From: Acidovorax sp. 106
Lineage (GTDB): Bacteria > Pseudomonadota > Gammaproteobacteria > Burkholderiales > Burkholderiaceae_C
Length of the DNA stretch: 64,000 nt
Direction: 5' to 3'
Assembly: GCF_003663825.1 (NCBI RefSeq)
Contig: NZ_RCCC01000001.1
Span: forward strand, 2,550,501-2,614,500
In this document: positions 8,708 to 17,008 of the stretch, piece by piece
Position numbering within the stretch: position 1 is the stretch's first letter
Layout: every line of letters begins with the position of its first letter
Program-made: the position numbers and the translations under genes
The notes under the pieces: model-generated
Told to the model about the DNA's origin: nothing
The model's database searches: none
Seen by the model: the letters and a program-made list of their open reading frames with translations, nothing else

Positions 8708-8740
8708 ACCCAATAACGCAACGTATATGCGTTATTGGGT
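8708..8740. promoter_or_regulatory. 33-bp inverted repeat, likely operator
   Basis: A 13-bp arm, ACCCAATAACGCA, a 7-bp centre ACGTATA, and the exact complement arm TGCGTTATTGGGT. It sits in the divergent region between the TonB-receptor operon and the COG0523 GTPase gene. A weaker dyad (GCAAC-TGA-GTTGC, 8680-8692) lies 28 bp away. A metal-responsive repressor such as Zur or Fur is a guess from the flanking genes. A hairpin in RNA is the alternative. Confidence 0.65.
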
Positions 8741-8892
8741 GTTTTGACGCCCTTTCCCCATCGGGCGTGGCCGCAGGGGGGCTTGACACGATCGATACAC
8801 TGGAAAAAACCGGTTTCAACCCGATCTGCGGGCTCGGTCGCGCAACGGGCGGGGCTTTCACACCCGCCCTATTTCATTTGAAAGAGATTCCC

Positions 8893-9975
8893 ATGGCACT
8901 CATTCCAGTCACCATCCTCACGGGCTTTTTGGGCTCTGGCAAAACCACCTTGCTCAAGCGTGTCTTGAGCGAGGCCCATGGCCAGAAGATCGCCGTCATC
9001 GAAAACGAATTCGGCGAAGAAAACATCGATAACGACATCCTCGTGACCGACTCCAAGGAGCAGATCGTGCAGATGAGCAACGGCTGCATCTGCTGCACCA
9101 TTCGCGAAGACCTGCGCGAAACCCTGCAACTGCTGGCCGCCAAGAAGCGCAAGGGCCTGCTGGACTTTGAGCGCATCGTGATCGAGACCACCGGCCTGGC
9201 CGACCCCGGCCCCGTGGCGCAAACGTTCTTCATGGACGAAGAGATTGCCGAAACCTACCTGATCGACTCCATCATCACCCTGGTGGACGCCAAGCACGCG
9301 GCGCAGCAGCTCAATGACCGCCAGGAAGCACGCCGCCAAGTGGGCTTTGCCGACCAGATTTTCCTGTCCAAGACTGATCTGGTGAGCGCCCAGGACGTGG
9401 ATGCGCTGACGCACCGCCTCAAGCACATGAACCCGCGTGCGCCCATCAAGGCGGTGCATTTTGGCGAAGTGCCAATCAAGGAGGTGCTGGACCTGCGGGG
9501 CTTCAACCTCAACGCCAAGCTGGACATCGACCCCGACTTTCTCAAAGAAGAAGACGACCACAGCCACAGCGACCATGACCATGTGCATGAGGGGCATGAG
9601 CACCACGACCATGCCCCTGGCGAGGCGTGCAACCACCCCTCGCACCAGCACGGCCATGGTCACCACCATCACCACGATGACGACGTCAAGAGTTTCGTCT
9701 ACCGCTCGGATCGCCCGTTTGACCCCGCCAAGCTCGAAGACTTCCTGGGTGCCATCGTCAATATTTATGGCCCGCGCATGCTGCGCTACAAAGGGGTCTT
9801 GAATATGAAGGGCACTGAGCGTAAGGTGATCTTCCAGGGCGTGCACCAGCTCATGGGCAGTGACCTGGGCCCGCAGTGGGCCGAGGGCGAAGCCCGGTTG
9901 AGCAAGATGGTGTTCATCGGCATTGACCTGCCGCAGGACATCTTCCGCCAGGGACTGGACCAGAGCCTGGCGTGA
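8893..9975 (+). CDS. COG0523 (CobW-like) GTPase, putative metal chaperone
   Basis: G3E-family P-loop GTPase of 360 residues, a family that delivers or handles zinc or other metals. Walker A is GFLGSGKTT near residues 11-19. The family metal-binding motif is GCICC, and the GTPase motifs are ETTGLADP and SKTDL. A long His/Asp-rich linker at about residues 220-258 (stretches such as HGHGHHHHHDDD) precedes the C-terminal CobW_C domain (VKSFVYRSDRPFDPAKL). The start at 8893 follows a GAAAGAG ribosome-binding site; the ORF is open further upstream but has no family sequence there. Its divergent neighbour is a metallophore receptor. Cobalamin synthesis is less likely, as no cob genes are adjacent. 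Confidence 0.92.
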   Translation: MALIPVTILTGFLGSGKTTLLKRVLSEAHGQKIAVIENEFGEENIDNDILVTDSKEQIVQMSNGCICCTIREDLRETLQLLAAKKRKGLLDFERIVIETTGLADPGPVAQTFFMDEEIAETYLIDSIITLVDAKHAAQQLNDRQEARRQVGFADQIFLSKTDLVSAQDVDALTHRLKHMNPRAPIKAVHFGEVPIKEVLDLRGFNLNAKLDIDPDFLKEEDDHSHSDHDHVHEGHEHHDHAPGEACNHPSHQHGHGHHHHHDDDVKSFVYRSDRPFDPAKLEDFLGAIVNIYGPRMLRYKGVLNMKGTERKVIFQGVHQLMGSDLGPQWAEGEARLSKMVFIGIDLPQDIFRQGLDQSLA

Positions 9976-10176
9976 GGAACGCTGGGGCTGCCCAGTGGCC
10001 TATGGTGAGAGCCCGCCCCCTTGGGGAAATGCCGAGGTGTGTCGTATCTGCAACGTTTTCGTTTGCAGCGGCGCAGGTCGATACAATCGCGCCCCGGTAA
10101 AACCCCGGAAGGCTTGCCATCCGTCCCAGGCTGCATCTGCAGCCGGGGCCTGCCCGTATTGCGAGGAGACCAGGAA

Positions 10177-10953
10177 GTGAAAGCCGAAACCAGCAAACCC
10201 AAGGCGGCAACCAAAGCGTCCGCACCCGCGGCCAAAGCCGCTGCTGCCCCGGCACCAGCCAAGGCCATCAAGGCTGCTGCTTCCTCCAAGGTCGCAGCAG
10301 CCACTCCCGTGGTGTCTGCCGCGACGCCCCCGCCGGCAGACCCGCAGGTGCCTCTGCGCACCACCCGGCCTTCATCGCGTTTGGCCCAATTGACCGTACC
10401 ATCCATGGCCCAGGCAGTGGCATCGACCGCTGCCAAAGCCAGTTATCAACACACCATGCCCACGACCGCGCCAGTGCACCCTACCTTCACCGCTGCCAAA
10501 AAAGACCCCAAGCTTGCCAATAACTGGAAGGCCAAGACGGCCCAAGAGCTGACAGATGCTGAAGTGCTGGCCATGCCTGACAGCGAGTACATGAACGACA
10601 AGCAGATGGCGTTTTTTCGCCTGAAGCTGGTGCAACTCAAGCAAGACATCCACAACAGCGCCGGTGAAACCACCGAGCATCTGCGTGAAGACACCGTGGT
10701 GGTGCCTGATCCTGCCGACCGTGCCACCATTGAAGAAGAACACGCGCTGGAGCTGCGCACCCGTGACCGCGAACGCAAGCTGCTCAAGAAGATCGAGCAG
10801 TCCATCGCCCGCATCGACGCTGGTGACTACGGCTACTGCGACGAAACGGGTGAGCCCATTGGTGTGGGCCGCCTGATCGCCCGTCCTACGGCCACGCTGT
10901 CGCTGGAAGCCCAGCAGCGCCGTGAACTCAAGCAGAAGATGTTTGGGGACTGA
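10177..10953 (+). CDS. dksA: RNA polymerase-binding factor DksA, single-cysteine form
   Basis: Secondary-channel regulator that works with ppGpp to adjust transcription. It has 258 residues, longer than the usual 150 or so, because of an Ala/Lys/Pro-rich N-terminal tail of about 110 residues. The coiled-coil DksA domain follows, with the loop region DTVVVPDPADRATIEEE carrying tip-type acidic residues. The zinc-finger region reads YCDETGEPIGVGRL and then ARPTATLSLEAQ, so only one of the four zinc cysteines remains. The GTG at 10177 is chosen because GGAG and GGAA lie just before it. A TACAAT box at 10082-10087 may be its -10. Confidence 0.93.
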   Translation: MKAETSKPKAATKASAPAAKAAAAPAPAKAIKAAASSKVAAATPVVSAATPPPADPQVPLRTTRPSSRLAQLTVPSMAQAVASTAAKASYQHTMPTTAPVHPTFTAAKKDPKLANNWKAKTAQELTDAEVLAMPDSEYMNDKQMAFFRLKLVQLKQDIHNSAGETTEHLREDTVVVPDPADRATIEEEHALELRTRDRERKLLKKIEQSIARIDAGDYGYCDETGEPIGVGRLIARPTATLSLEAQQRRELKQKMFGD

Positions 10954-11062
10954 GCTTGCGTGAAAACCCCCGCCATGCCCGCTCGGACACGCGGGGTTCA
11001 TTCACACCCTCCAAGTCAGGCGTTATGCTGAGCGCCTTCAGGACAACCGCAGCCAAATCACC

Positions 11063-12823
11063 ATGAGCAAGGAAGAAACCCCACCAGCCGGCGGACTGTT
11101 GTCCAAGATGGTGCGGTTTGTGCGCAACCCCACCGTCCAGTGGACGGAGCTGGACTCTTTGCAGGACGACCGCGAGAGCCAGTACAGCAAGCAGATGCTC
11201 AAGGAAATGATTGAGCGCAAGCGGCGCAACGACTTTGTGCGCCGCCGCGAATTCGATCAGCTGCGCAAGTTGCGCCAGCGCGAGGTGCTGCAAGGCCATC
11301 GCACCGAAGACCCCACCAACCGCCCTTCGTTCTTCCAGAGTAGCATGGCGTCGCCCGATGAGCGGGCCGTCACGCTCAAAAAGATCGATGAGATCGAGGC
11401 GCAAATGTCTCAGCAGTGGTGGAAAAGTAAACAATCCACTGACGGCGGCGCTACCGTACCAGGCGCCTTGGCTGCTGCACCTGCGACAGCCGCACAGGAA
11501 TCTGACACCGAGGCGGCCGATGCCCGTGCCTTTGCTCCCACCGCTCCGGTGAGCCTGGCAGCGCCGCTGGCACAGCCCGGTCCCAGCCCTGTGGCACCTC
11601 TGTTTGCTGACGACAGCATGGCGATGGGCAAATTCGGCGGCACCGATGCCAAGTTGCAAGCCACGCCTGTGGCGGCTGAGCCTTCTGTCAGCCCCACGGT
11701 GCCCGGCGTGATCGCGCAGACCGTTGCCGCACTGGAGAAATTCGTGCACGAACCCGACCTTGAAGAAGCGGCCATCCGCTACGCCAATGGCGATAACGAA
11801 GGGGCAGAGTCCGGCTTGCTGGAGGTTCTGCAACAACATCGCAATGACAACCCAGACCAGCAACTGGATCTGTGGATGACCCTGTTTGACCTGTATCGGG
11901 CAACAGGGCAGCACGACCAGTTTGAAAACTTGGCCATTGATTTTGCAGCGCAGTACAGCCGGTCTGCGCCGCTGTGGTTCTCGCTGCCTGAACAGTTGGG
12001 CATGACGGGTGCCACCCCTGCGCTGCAGGCCGATGCGCCGAGTCGGCGTGACTTCAGCTGGAACGCGCCACAGCGCCTGGCCGTGTCTTCGGTGGCTGCG
12101 TTGCAGGCTTCGGTTGAGCGCTCGACTTCACCGTGGACGCTGTCTTGGTCGCGCATTTCGGGCATGGACGATGCGGCGGTGCCACTGTTGGCCGACTTGT
12201 TCACGCGCTGGGCTGACAAGCAAGGACAGTTTGTGTTCTCGGGGGTGGACAAATTCAACACCCTCATGGAAATCATGACCCAGTCGGGCGACCGGGTTTC
12301 GGGGCCTGAGTGGTGGCGACTGCGCATGTCGGCACTGCGGCTCATGGGGCGCCCCGATGAGTTTGAACTGGTGGCACTGGACTACTGCGTGACCTATGAG
12401 GTTTCGCCGCCGTCCTGGGTGTCGCCCAAGTGCGGCTACTCGGACGACGACACCACAGCAGCTCCCGAGGCATCGCGCGCGAACGAACGGGACATGCTGG
12501 CCTCCGATTTTGGCGATCTGTCGATTCCGGCGCCGTTGGAGACGGGGCCGGTAGCCACGCTCAGCGGCATCATCGATGGCGACGCTACGCCGTTGCTGGA
12601 GCCTCTGGAGTCCATGCTGCGCCCGGGGGTGCCGCTGCCCATTGCCTGCGACAAGCTCATGCGCATCGACTTCGCGGCGGCGGGCTCTGTGCTCAACTGG
12701 GCGGCCGACCAGCAAGCCAAGGGCTATGTGGTGCATTTTCAGAACCTGCACCGGCTCATCGCCGTGTTTTTCAACGTGATCGGCATCAACGAACACGCCT
12801 GGGTCATCCCGCGCAAGAACTGA
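11063..12823 (+). CDS. STAS-domain protein with FimV-like helical region
   Basis: Protein of 586 residues and unknown function, in a position between dksA and hslV that I recognise from Burkholderiales. The N-terminal 100 residues are charged (LSKMVRFVRNPTVQWTELDS, then a basic helix). An Ala/Pro-rich linker follows. A helical segment (HRNDNPDQQLDLWMTLFDLY, then QFENLAIDFA) resembles the C-terminal tetratricopeptide-like domain of FimV. The C-terminal 80-90 residues (MRIDFAAAGSVLNWAADQQA) look like a STAS domain. No catalytic residues or membrane segments are visible. Its role is not known to me. Confidence 0.85.
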   Translation: MSKEETPPAGGLLSKMVRFVRNPTVQWTELDSLQDDRESQYSKQMLKEMIERKRRNDFVRRREFDQLRKLRQREVLQGHRTEDPTNRPSFFQSSMASPDERAVTLKKIDEIEAQMSQQWWKSKQSTDGGATVPGALAAAPATAAQESDTEAADARAFAPTAPVSLAAPLAQPGPSPVAPLFADDSMAMGKFGGTDAKLQATPVAAEPSVSPTVPGVIAQTVAALEKFVHEPDLEEAAIRYANGDNEGAESGLLEVLQQHRNDNPDQQLDLWMTLFDLYRATGQHDQFENLAIDFAAQYSRSAPLWFSLPEQLGMTGATPALQADAPSRRDFSWNAPQRLAVSSVAALQASVERSTSPWTLSWSRISGMDDAAVPLLADLFTRWADKQGQFVFSGVDKFNTLMEIMTQSGDRVSGPEWWRLRMSALRLMGRPDEFELVALDYCVTYEVSPPSWVSPKCGYSDDDTTAAPEASRANERDMLASDFGDLSIPAPLETGPVATLSGIIDGDATPLLEPLESMLRPGVPLPIACDKLMRIDFAAAGSVLNWAADQQAKGYVVHFQNLHRLIAVFFNVIGINEHAWVIPRKN

Positions 12824-12866
12824 GCAAGAACTGAACTTGGTAGGCCGCTTGCAATTGCAGCGGCAG

Positions 12867-12882
12867 GCCCCACGTTCGGGGC
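12867..12882 (+). promoter_or_regulatory. Hairpin covering the hslV ribosome-binding site
   Basis: GCCCC (12867-12871), a 6-nt loop, and GGGGC (12878-12882) immediately before the hslV ATG at 12884. The GGGG that would serve as the Shine-Dalgarno sequence is the right arm of the stem. Confidence 0.45.
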
Positions 12883-12883
12883 T

Positions 12884-13447
12884 ATGACGTCATCCAGCGA
12901 ATCCCCCGTGTTCCACGGGACCACCATCATCAGTGTCCGCAGGCAAACCCCGGCGGGCGTACAGGTAGCCATCGGCGGCGATGGCCAAGTGACCTTGGGC
13001 AACATCGTGGTCAAGGGCACCGCGCGCAAGGTGCGTAAGCTTTACCACGGCAAAGTGCTGGCAGGCTTTGCGGGCGCCACGGCCGATGCCTTCACGCTGT
13101 TTGAGCGTTTTGAAGCCAAGCTGGAAAAGCACCAGGGTCACCTGACCCGCGCGGCCATTGAGCTGACCAAAGACTGGCGCACCGACCGTGTGCTGCGCCG
13201 CCTCGAAGCCATGCTGGCCGTGGCCGACGCCAGCGCGTCGCTCATCATCACTGGCAACGGCGACGTGCTGGAGCCTGAGCAGGGCATCGTGGCGATCGGG
13301 TCGGGCGGTGCCTACGCGCACTCGGCGGCCAAGGCGCTGCTGGTCAACACTGAGCTGTCTGCGCAGGAGATCGTGAAGAAGTCGCTCGAAATTGCGGGTG
13401 AACTCTGTATCTACACCAACATGAACCACACCATCGAGACGCTTTGA
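12884..13447 (+). CDS. hslV: ATP-dependent protease subunit HslV
   Basis: Proteolytic subunit of the HslVU (ClpQY) protease in the cytoplasm, 187 residues. The N-terminal nucleophile should be Thr13 of the conserved GTTIISVRR after removal of a 12-residue leader, which is longer than the single Met removed in E. coli. GTARKVRKL and [19 protein letters not shown] are also conserved. It is followed by its partner hslU after 94 bp that contain a dispersed repeat. Heat induction is usual for the family; no sigma-32 promoter was identified. Confidence 0.96.
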   Translation: MTSSSESPVFHGTTIISVRRQTPAGVQVAIGGDGQVTLGNIVVKGTARKVRKLYHGKVLAGFAGATADAFTLFERFEAKLEKHQGHLTRAAIELTKDWRTDRVLRRLEAMLAVADASASLIITGNGDVLEPEQGIVAIGSGGAYAHSAAKALLVNTELSAQEIVKKSLEIAGELCIYTNMNHTIETL

Positions 13448-13464
13448 GCGGTGTCTGTGTAGGT

Positions 13465-13524
13465 TTACTATTGTTTTGATAGCTTGCGGCGCTTGATTAA
13501 AGGGCGCTGGAGCCATTTTTGATT
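13465..13524 (+). repeat. Dispersed palindromic repeat, copy B (hslV-hslU gap)
   Basis: TTTTGATAGCTTGCGGCGCTT, ATTAAAG, then GGCGCTGGAGCCATTTTT. It fills most of the gap before hslU and ends 17 bp before the hslU start. Confidence 0.85.
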
Positions 13525-13541
13525 GAATTCAGGCTGACACC

Positions 13542-14879
13542 ATGTCTTCCATGACCCCCCAGGAAATCGTCTCCGAGCTGGACAACCACATCGTGGGCCA
13601 GGCCAACGCCAAACGTGCCGTGGCCATTGCGCTGCGCAACCGCTGGCGCCGCCAGCAGGTCGAAGGCAGCCTGCGCCACGAGATCACGCCCAAGAACATC
13701 CTCATGATCGGCCCCACGGGCGTGGGCAAGACTGAGATCGCGCGCCGCCTGGCAAGACTGGCCGATGCGCCCTTCATCAAGGTCGAGGCCACCAAGTTCA
13801 CCGAGGTGGGCTATGTGGGCAAAGACGTGGACGCCATCATCCGCGACCTGGCCGAAATAGCCGTGAAGCAAACCCGTGAAGCAGAGACTCGCAAAGTGCG
13901 CGCACGCGCGCAAGACGCGGCCGAGGAGCGCATTCTGGACGTGCTGATCCCGCCTGCCCGGGGCGCTGCGCCGGGTGCCGCGGGTGCCGAGCCCGCTGCC
14001 GACAGCACTGCCCGCCAGGTGTTCCGCAAAAAGCTGCGCGAAGGGCAGCTTGATGACAAAGAGATCGAGATCGACGTGGCCGAAAGCCGCCCCCAGCTCG
14101 AAATCATGGGCCCGCAGGGCATGGAGGAAATGACCGACCAACTGCGCGGCATGTTCAGCCAGCTGGGGCAAGACCGCCGCCGCACCCGCAAGCTCAAGAT
14201 CGCCGAGGCGCTCAAACTCATCACCGAGGAAGAAGCGGGCAAGCTGGTTAATGAAGAAGAAATCAAGGTCCGCGCCATTGCCAATGCCGAGCAAAACGGC
14301 ATCGTGTTCATCGACGAAATCGACAAGGTGGCCACGCGCCAGGAGACCAGCGGCTCTGATGTGTCGCGCCAGGGCGTGCAGCGTGATTTGCTGCCCCTGG
14401 TGGAGGGCACAACGGTATCGACCAAGTACGGGATGGTGAAGACGGACCACATCCTGTTCATCGCCTCGGGGGCATTTCACCTCTCCAAGCCCAGCGACCT
14501 GATCCCTGAGCTGCAAGGGCGCTTCCCCATCCGGGTGGAGCTGGAGTCCCTGTCGGTCAAGGACTTTGAGTCCATCCTCACGCAAACGCATGCGTCTCTG
14601 GTCAAGCAATACCAGGCGCTGCTGGCCACCGAAGGCGTGGCGCTGGAATTCACACCCGAGGGCATCACCCGCCTGGCACACATCGCCTTCGAGGTGAATG
14701 AGCGCACCGAAAACATCGGCGCACGCCGCCTGTCTACGGTGATGGAACGCCTGCTCGATGACGTGAGCTTTGACGCGGCACGTTTGTCAGGCCAAACCGT
14801 GCAGATTGATGCGGCCTACGTGGACGCGCGGCTGCAGTCGCTCAGCCAGGACGAAGACCTGTCGCGCTACATCCTGTAG
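13542..14879 (+). CDS. hslU: ATP-dependent protease ATPase subunit HslU
   Basis: AAA+ unfoldase that feeds substrates to HslV, 445 residues. The N-terminal [20 protein letters not shown] is a clear HslU signature. Walker A is GPTGVGKT at 58-65, and the pore loop is in the GYVGKD motif. An inserted I-domain follows, with an Ala/Gly/Pro stretch. Walker B is IVFIDEID, and the sensor region [16 protein letters not shown] is close to the C-terminus, which ends SRYIL. The length is usual. A short hairpin terminator follows. Confidence 0.97.
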   Translation: MSSMTPQEIVSELDNHIVGQANAKRAVAIALRNRWRRQQVEGSLRHEITPKNILMIGPTGVGKTEIARRLARLADAPFIKVEATKFTEVGYVGKDVDAIIRDLAEIAVKQTREAETRKVRARAQDAAEERILDVLIPPARGAAPGAAGAEPAADSTARQVFRKKLREGQLDDKEIEIDVAESRPQLEIMGPQGMEEMTDQLRGMFSQLGQDRRRTRKLKIAEALKLITEEEAGKLVNEEEIKVRAIANAEQNGIVFIDEIDKVATRQETSGSDVSRQGVQRDLLPLVEGTTVSTKYGMVKTDHILFIASGAFHLSKPSDLIPELQGRFPIRVELESLSVKDFESILTQTHASLVKQYQALLATEGVALEFTPEGITRLAHIAFEVNERTENIGARRLSTVMERLLDDVSFDAARLSGQTVQIDAAYVDARLQSLSQDEDLSRYIL

Positions 14880-14916
14880 CCCAGCCTGTCCCCTGAATTC
14901 AGCATTGCCCCGCTCA

Positions 14917-14940
14917 GCCCCGCTAGCGGGGCATTTTCTT
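14917..14940 (+). terminator. Rho-independent terminator after hslU
   Basis: GCCCCGCTAGCGGGGC (14917-14932) can fold on itself and is followed by ATTTTCTT. It marks the end of the hslVU transcript, before the dcw promoter region. Confidence 0.65.
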
Positions 14941-15133
14941 GGGGTCTGCTGGATGCACTCACCCTATTTCTCGGGACAACATAGTTAACAAGTCTTATCG
15001 GCGCCATGGCGCTTCAGGTATCACTTGCATAGCCTGTTCTAAGTGCTTATTTTTCAACAGATTTTGCCACTCTGATACCTTTGGACTCGCTGCTAAGTCA
15101 TTGATTTCATTGCAAAACTTTGTAGCGCCCCTA

Positions 15134-15161
15134 TTGCTTGGTGTGCTTTTCCTGCTACAGT
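15134..15161 (+). promoter_or_regulatory. Possible promoter of the dcw cluster
   Basis: TTGCTT (15134-15139), a 16-bp spacer, and TACAGT (15156-15161). The -10 box touches the first GTG motif of the MraZ box, so bound MraZ would block it. The match is moderate. Confidence 0.4.
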
Positions 15162-15194
15162 GGAAAAAAGTGCAAATAAGTGGTGAAAAGTGCC
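15160..15194 (+). promoter_or_regulatory. MraZ-binding box, four GTG motifs at 10-bp spacing
   Basis: GTGGA, GTGCA, GTGGT and GTGCC start at 15160, 15170, 15180 and 15190, each separated by an A-rich 5-bp spacer. MraZ is known to bind direct repeats of TGGGN or AAAGTG type with this periodicity upstream of its own gene. The array begins 89 bp before the mraZ start, which implies autoregulation of the whole cluster. Confidence 0.75.
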
Positions 15195-15248
15195 ATTCAG
15201 CCCACAGTCCAGGGCGTCTGGTCATCCATCAAGCTGGGAAATCCATCC

Positions 15249-15677
15249 GTGTTCCAAGGTGCCTCATCGCTCAGTCTCGACGCGAAGGGTCGGCTTTCCG
15301 TGCCGACCCGGCATCGTGACGTCTTGGCGGCGACGGCATCGGGGCAGCTCACCATCACCAAGCACCCCCATGGGTGTCTGATGGTCTTCCCCCGCCCCGA
15401 GTGGGAGAAGTTTCGCGAGCGCATTGCCCAGTTGCCCATGTCCGCCCAGTGGTGGAAGCGGATTTTTCTGGGCAACGCCATGGACGTGGAGATGGATGGC
15501 ACCGGCCGTGTGTTGGTGTCGCCCGAGCTGCGCTCTGCAGCGGGGCTCTCCAAAGAGGCCGTGCTGCTGGGCATGGGCAACCACTTTGAGCTGTGGGACA
15601 AGGCAACTTACGACGAGCAAGAGGCGCAAGCCATGCAAGGTGAGATGCCCGATGCCTTCAAGGATTTTTCTTTCTGA
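15249..15677 (+). CDS. mraZ: Transcriptional regulator MraZ
   Basis: AbrB-fold DNA-binding protein that controls the division and cell-wall cluster; 142 residues. The start is the GTG at 15249, since MraZ proteins begin (M)[20 protein letters not shown]. The duplicated family motif DAKGRLSVP / [13 protein letters not shown] is visible. A GTG further upstream in the same frame (15180) lies inside the operator and is rejected. First gene of the dcw cluster, 7 bp before rsmH. Confidence 0.96.
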   Translation: MFQGASSLSLDAKGRLSVPTRHRDVLAATASGQLTITKHPHGCLMVFPRPEWEKFRERIAQLPMSAQWWKRIFLGNAMDVEMDGTGRVLVSPELRSAAGLSKEAVLLGMGNHFELWDKATYDEQEAQAMQGEMPDAFKDFSF

Positions 15678-15684
15678 GGCCGCG

Positions 15685-16608
15685 GTGACAACAACTTTTC
15701 AACACACCACGGTTTTGCTGAACGAGGCAGTGGATGCACTGCTCGGCAACGCCGGCCCAGAGCCTTCGGGCACCTGGGTGGATGCCACCTTCGGACGCGG
15801 AGGGCATTCGCGGCTGATTCTGCAGAGGCTGGGGCCACAGGGGCATCTTGTCGCTTTCGACAAGGACCCCGAAGCCATCCAAGAGGCAGCGCGCATCACC
15901 GATGCGCGTTTTTCCATTCGGCACGAGGGTTTCCGCCACCTGGCCGATCTGCCTGCGGGCAGCGCCTCGGGGCTGCTGATGGACATTGGGGTGAGTTCAC
16001 CCCAGATCGACAGCCCCTCTCGGGGTTTTAGTTTCCGTTTCGAGGGCCCGCTGGACATGCGCATGGACACCACGCGCGGCGAAAGCGTGGCCGAGTGGCT
16101 GGCCACGGCCGAAGTTGGGCAGATTGCGGAGGTGATACGTGAATACGGTGAAGAACGGTTTGCTGGCCCCATTGCAAAGGCGATTGTTGCTCGGCGCGAG
16201 GAACGGGGCCCCCTTGCCACCACCTCCGAGCTTGCCGATCTCGTGGCTGGCGCGGTCAAGACCCGCGAGGCGGGCCAGAACCCTGCAACGCGCACATTTC
16301 AGGCTCTACGGATTTTCATCAACGCTGAGCTTGAAGAGCTGCAACAGGCCCTAGAGGCCAGCCTGTCGGTGCTGCGCCCCGGTGGGCGGCTGGTGGTCAT
16401 CAGCTTCCATTCGCTGGAGGACCGCATCGTCAAGCAGTTCATTGCCAAGCACTCCAAAGAGGTGTTTGACCGCCGTGCGCCTTTTGCCGTGCCGCAGGCC
16501 ATGAAGCTGCAGGCGCTGGACCGCATCAAGCCCAGCGAGCAAGAGGTGGCCGCCAACCCCCGTTCCCGCAGCGCCATCATGCGCGTTGCGCAAAGGACGG
16601 ACGCATGA
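15685..16608 (+). CDS. rsmH: 16S rRNA (cytosine-1402-N4) methyltransferase RsmH
   Basis: SAM-dependent methyltransferase that modifies 16S rRNA C1402; formerly MraW. It has 307 residues from the GTG at 15685, starting [19 protein letters not shown] as the family does. Motif I is [15 protein letters not shown]. Other conserved blocks are [38 protein letters not shown] and [15 protein letters not shown]. The stop overlaps an ATG (ATGA) that opens a 31-codon ORF reaching into ftsL. Confidence 0.97.
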   Translation: MTTTFQHTTVLLNEAVDALLGNAGPEPSGTWVDATFGRGGHSRLILQRLGPQGHLVAFDKDPEAIQEAARITDARFSIRHEGFRHLADLPAGSASGLLMDIGVSSPQIDSPSRGFSFRFEGPLDMRMDTTRGESVAEWLATAEVGQIAEVIREYGEERFAGPIAKAIVARREERGPLATTSELADLVAGAVKTREAGQNPATRTFQALRIFINAELEELQQALEASLSVLRPGGRLVVISFHSLEDRIVKQFIAKHSKEVFDRRAPFAVPQAMKLQALDRIKPSEQEVAANPRSRSAIMRVAQRTDA

Positions 16609-16687
16609 CATTGCGTTGCACGCTGCTGATTCCCGCAGGCCCTTCGCTGGCCTGGGGTGAGGGCGCGTGCGTGCACCGGGGGGCTGC

Positions 16688-17008
16688 ATGGCCCGCTTGA
16701 ACCTCATGCTGCTGCTGGCCGTGCTGGTGAGCGCGATGTATCTGGTGCACACGCAGTACCAGTCGCGTCGCCTGTTCACCGAGCTGGACCGCGCTGTGGC
16801 AGAGGCACGCCGCCTGGACACCGAACACCAGCGCCTGCAAGTCGAAAAACGCGCTCAGGCCACCCCCTTGCGCGTGGAAAAACTGGCCCGCGCGCAGTTG
16901 AACATGCGCACCGCCACCCCGGCCATCACCCAGTACGTGAGCGATCCCGCAGGGGCTGCAGCGGCAGCCAACCCCAATCGCCAGGCAGGCGCGGAGGGCG
17001 CGCGATGA
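16688..17008 (+). CDS. ftsL: Cell division protein FtsL
   Basis: Small bitopic membrane protein of the divisome that joins FtsB and FtsQ. It has 106 residues from the ATG at 16688. A single membrane helix (MLLLAVLVSAMYLVHTQY) follows four residues after the start. A periplasmic coiled coil comes next (LFTELDRAVAEARRLDTEHQ). The C-terminal 25 residues are Ala/Pro-rich. An in-frame start at 16667 is possible but would place seven extra residues before the helix. The stop overlaps the ftsI start (ATGA). Confidence 0.92.
   Translation: MARLNLMLLLAVLVSAMYLVHTQYQSRRLFTELDRAVAEARRLDTEHQRLQVEKRAQATPLRVEKLARAQLNMRTATPAITQYVSDPAGAAAAANPNRQAGAEGAR

Noticed and set aside
8708..8740. 33-bp inverted repeat as a transcription terminator
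   Set aside because: The stem is AT-rich and the following GTTTTGAC is a weak tract. It does not follow a gene on either strand.
8451..8861. Longer start for the TonB receptor
   Set aside because: The extra residues are a translation of the A-tract repeat (Phe/Ile/Pro repeats). The signal peptide starts at 8450.
15180..15248. Upstream GTG start for mraZ
   Set aside because: It lies within the MraZ box and adds 23 residues that the family lacks. Homology begins at 15249.
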